From Methylosinus sp. Ce-a6 (GTDB taxonomy: Bacteria > Pseudomonadota > Alphaproteobacteria > Rhizobiales > Beijerinckiaceae), in assembly GCF_009811655.1 (NCBI RefSeq), contig NZ_BGJX01000023.1, positions 1-52,675 on the forward strand: 52,675 nt of DNA, read 5' to 3'. Positions 50,803 through 52,675 of this stretch are shown here, piece after piece. The notes beneath the pieces are model-generated. The model was given only the letters and a program-made list of their open reading frames with translations, had not been told where the DNA came from and did no database searches. Made by a program: the position numbers and the translations under genes. Positions within the stretch are counted from its first letter, which is position 1, and the number at the start of each line of letters is the position of its first letter.

Positions 50803-52200
50803 ATGGATCGCAAATGCGACAAGCGGCGGCCGCTTCTCGCCGCCCTCTTGACCTTCGCTCTCTGCGCGCCGGCGCGCGGGGAGGATGACGGGCCGCGCGT
50901 ATCGATCATCCGGGACGCGGAGATCGAGCAATTGCTGCGCGACTACACCGCGCCTGTCTTCAAGGCGGCAGGACTCCACACCGGCGCCGCCAAGATCATT
51001 CTGGTCAATGATCGTTCCTTCAACGCTTTCGTCGCCGACGGGCAGAAGATCTTCGTCAATACGGGCGCGCTGATGGAGGCGAAGACGCCCAATGAGATCA
51101 TCGGCGTTCTGGCGCATGAGACCGGCCATATCGCCGGCGGTCATCTCGCGCGCGGGCGGCAGGAGCTCGCCAAGGCGACGATCCTCTCCGTCGCCGGAAT
51201 GCTGGCGAGCGCCGGCGCCATGGTGGCCGCGCGCGGCGCCTTCAACCGCCGCGACGGGCAGGTCGGCATGGATTCGGCCGGCGCGGCGGGCATATTGCTC
51301 GGGCCGCAGGAGGCGGTGAAGCGCTCGCTGCTCGCCTATCAGCGCGGCGAGGAGCAGGCCGCCGACCGCATGGCGGTGCGCTTCCTCACGACGACGCGCC
51401 AATCCGCCAAGGGAATGCTCGAGGTGTTCAACCGCTTCGCCAGCGAGTCGCTGTTCAAGACGACGGCGATCGACCCCTATCTGCAATCGCATCCGCTGCC
51501 CAATGAGCGCATCTCCAATCTCGATCAGGCGGCCAAGCAATCGCCCTATTTCGACGTTGCGGATTCGCCCGCCTTGCAGGCGCGCCACGATCTGATGCGC
51601 GCCAAGCTCGTCGGCTTCATGGGGAGCTCGAGCGAAGTGGCGCGGCGCTATTCCGTTTCCGATCTCTCTCTGCCGGCGCGCTATGCGCGCGTCATCGCCG
51701 ACAATCGTTTCGGCCGGCTGGACGAGGCGCTGCGCGGCGCCGACGCGCTCGTGGCCGCCGATCCGAAGAATCCTTATTTTTGGGAGCTGAAGGGCCAAAT
51801 TCTGCTGGAGGCCGGCCGCGCCAATCAGGCGATCGCGCCGCTGCGCAAGGCGGCCGCCATCGCCGGGCCGGGGGCCACGCCGATCCGCGTGCTGCTCGGC
51901 CATGCGCTCGTCTCCGCCGACGATCCCAAGCTGCTCGATGAGGCGGTGAGCGTGCTCGCCAACGCCACGCAGCGCGACGAGGACAGTCCGGACGCCTGGG
52001 AGTTCCTGTCGATGGCCTATTTTCGCAAGGGCGAGAACGCCAAGGCGCAGCTCGCGGCGGCGGAAGGGCTGCTCGTCGCCGGCAAATATGTGGAGGCGCG
52101 CACACAAGCGACGCGCGCCCAGGCGCAGTTCAAGGAAGGCACGCAAGGCTGGCTGAAGGCCGATGATATTCTGACCTATCGGCCGCCGGGGAGCGAGTGA
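50803..52200 (+). CDS. M48 family metalloprotease with TPR-like C-terminus (BepA-like)
   Basis: A 465-residue exported zinc protease. The signal peptide (RPLLAALLTFALCAPARG) precedes the M48 domain: the zinc motif HETGH is in LAHETGHIAGGH, and the third ligand is in GEEQAADRMAV. The C-terminal half is helical and TPR-like (NPYFWELKGQILLEAGRANQAIAPLRKAAAI, AWEFLSMAYFRKGENAKAQLAAAEGLL), as in BepA/YfgC, which degrades or helps assemble outer-membrane proteins. It lies just after the giant autotransporter, which would be a plausible client. ATG 50803 opens on the signal peptide; no clear ribosome site. Confidence 0.92.
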   Translation: MDRKCDKRRPLLAALLTFALCAPARGEDDGPRVSIIRDAEIEQLLRDYTAPVFKAAGLHTGAAKIILVNDRSFNAFVADGQKIFVNTGALMEAKTPNEIIGVLAHETGHIAGGHLARGRQELAKATILSVAGMLASAGAMVAARGAFNRRDGQVGMDSAGAAGILLGPQEAVKRSLLAYQRGEEQAADRMAVRFLTTTRQSAKGMLEVFNRFASESLFKTTAIDPYLQSHPLPNERISNLDQAAKQSPYFDVADSPALQARHDLMRAKLVGFMGSSSEVARRYSVSDLSLPARYARVIADNRFGRLDEALRGADALVAADPKNPYFWELKGQILLEAGRANQAIAPLRKAAAIAGPGATPIRVLLGHALVSADDPKLLDEAVSVLANATQRDEDSPDAWEFLSMAYFRKGENAKAQLAAAEGLLVAGKYVEARTQATRAQAQFKEGTQGWLKADDILTYRPPGSE

Positions 52201-52268
52201 GGCTCCGCGCGGAGCGCGGGACGAGACCCGCCCGTCGTCGCCAATGAAACGACGACGCGACGGCAACT

Positions 52269-52381
52269 GTCATTCCCGACGTTCGCGCGAGCCGAGCGAT
52301 CGGGAATCCAGAGCAACAGGCGGAGTTTTCGTGTCGTTGTTCTGGATTCCCGGTCAGGGCCTTCGGCCTGCCAGGAATGAC
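52269..52381. repeat. GTCATTCC...GGAATGAC composite palindromic repeat
   Basis: Outer arms GTCATTCC (52269-52276) and GGAATGAC (52374-52381). Inner arms CGGGAATCCAGA (52301-52312) and TCTGGATTCCCG (52341-52352) are perfect. GGCCTTCGGCC forms a third small stem. Nested palindromes of this type are typical extragenic repeats. Confidence 0.85.
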
Positions 52382-52449
52382 GACGCCCTTTTCGCTCAGG
52401 CGACGCAAGCGCGCTAGTGGCTTGCGTCAATGAAAGTGAAGATGCTCTA

Positions 52450-52510
52450 GCCCCCTCCCCAGCCCTCTCCCGCTGCGCGGGAGAGGGAGCAGATTCGGCG
52501 CTTCATCGAG
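52450..52510. repeat. CCCCCTCCC repeat, half copy
   Basis: It matches the left half of the element at 19723-19845, including the CTCTCCCGCTGCGCGGGAGAG stem and the following GCGCTTCATCGAG. The right half is absent, so it is truncated. Confidence 0.8.
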
Positions 52511-52567
52511 AATACGCGAAACGTCGACGCCGCCTTTCCCGCGCAGCGCACGGCTGTCCGGGGAAAA

Positions 52568-52675
52568 TCAGGCATAGTGGAGTTCCAGCTGGTCTGGGGA
52601 TTTCCATCGGCTCGGGACGAGGTATTTGGGCGGCGGCTCGTCGAGGAGCGCGATGGGTCGGCGGGCGAAGAGGAA
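52568..52675 (-). CDS. C-terminal fragment of an unidentified protein
   Basis: An open frame enters from the right edge and stops at 52568-52570. The visible part, about 35 residues, includes ARRPIALLDEPPPKYLVP and ends LELHYA. I do not recognise it. It could be the end of a real gene or chance in this GC-rich DNA. Confidence 0.35.
   Translation of the reverse strand, partial: FLFARRPIALLDEPPPKYLVPSRWKSPDQLELHYA

Overview
The window is about 52.7 kb of high-GC chromosomal DNA from an alphaproteobacterium. The gene order (sdhE-mfd, a ccmI-ccmE-ccmF-ccmH operon), the families present (DUF2336, IalB, DUF3772-MscS) and the codon use fit Hyphomicrobiales. A methanotroph-like relative (Methylosinus/Methylocystis group) is my guess from general gene content; nothing here proves it. 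I see no rRNA, tRNA, CRISPR array, insertion sequence or prophage. Everything below comes from reading the sequence; no database search was run.

Layout. 0-5.5 kb: sdhE, mfd and a DAACS symporter. 5.5-6.6 kb: a visibly AT-richer gene with an HEPN RNase motif, probably acquired. 6.7-14 kb: ABC-F ATPase, a 38-residue membrane peptide, bacteriohemerythrin, DUF2336 protein, CAP-domain lipoprotein and a large MscS channel. 14.1-18.1 kb: a translation-factor cluster (epmB, epmA, efp) with a membrane acyltransferase between the two modification genes. 18.1-19.7 kb: vsr and a C5-cytosine methyltransferase without a visible restriction enzyme. 19.8-24.0 kb: cytochrome c maturation genes ccmI-E-F-H. 24.3-28.5 kb: photolyase, amino-acid permease, luciferase-like oxidoreductase.

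28.5-42.1 kb is the most interesting part. It holds an HbpS/GlcG-like secreted protein, an XRE-cupin regulator, a family 2A encapsulin shell, its cysteine desulfurase cargo with a very long disordered N-terminus, and an Rrf2 regulator with four cysteines. An eight-gene envelope redox cluster follows in the same direction: DUF1549/DUF1553 protein with CxxCH, Tat-type DUF1501 protein, cytochrome c'-like protein, dienelactone hydrolase, rhodanese-like protein without its cysteine, peroxiredoxin, second cytochrome c'-like protein and cytochrome b561. A 19-bp element (RTCTAT-CNTTNTT-ATAGAY) recurs five times at four promoters: the HbpS-like gene, the encapsulin (twice), the Rrf2 gene and the DUF1549 gene. 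I propose that the Rrf2 protein binds it and joins the sulfur nanocompartment and the redox cluster into one regulon.

42.2-52.2 kb: an IalB-family protein, a 2,526-residue autotransporter with a glycine-rich N-terminus and four long degenerate repeats, and an M48 metalloprotease with a TPR-like tail. Several families of palindromic extragenic repeats are scattered through the window. Three copies lie inside coding frames, at the 5' end of epmB and at both ends of ccmH.
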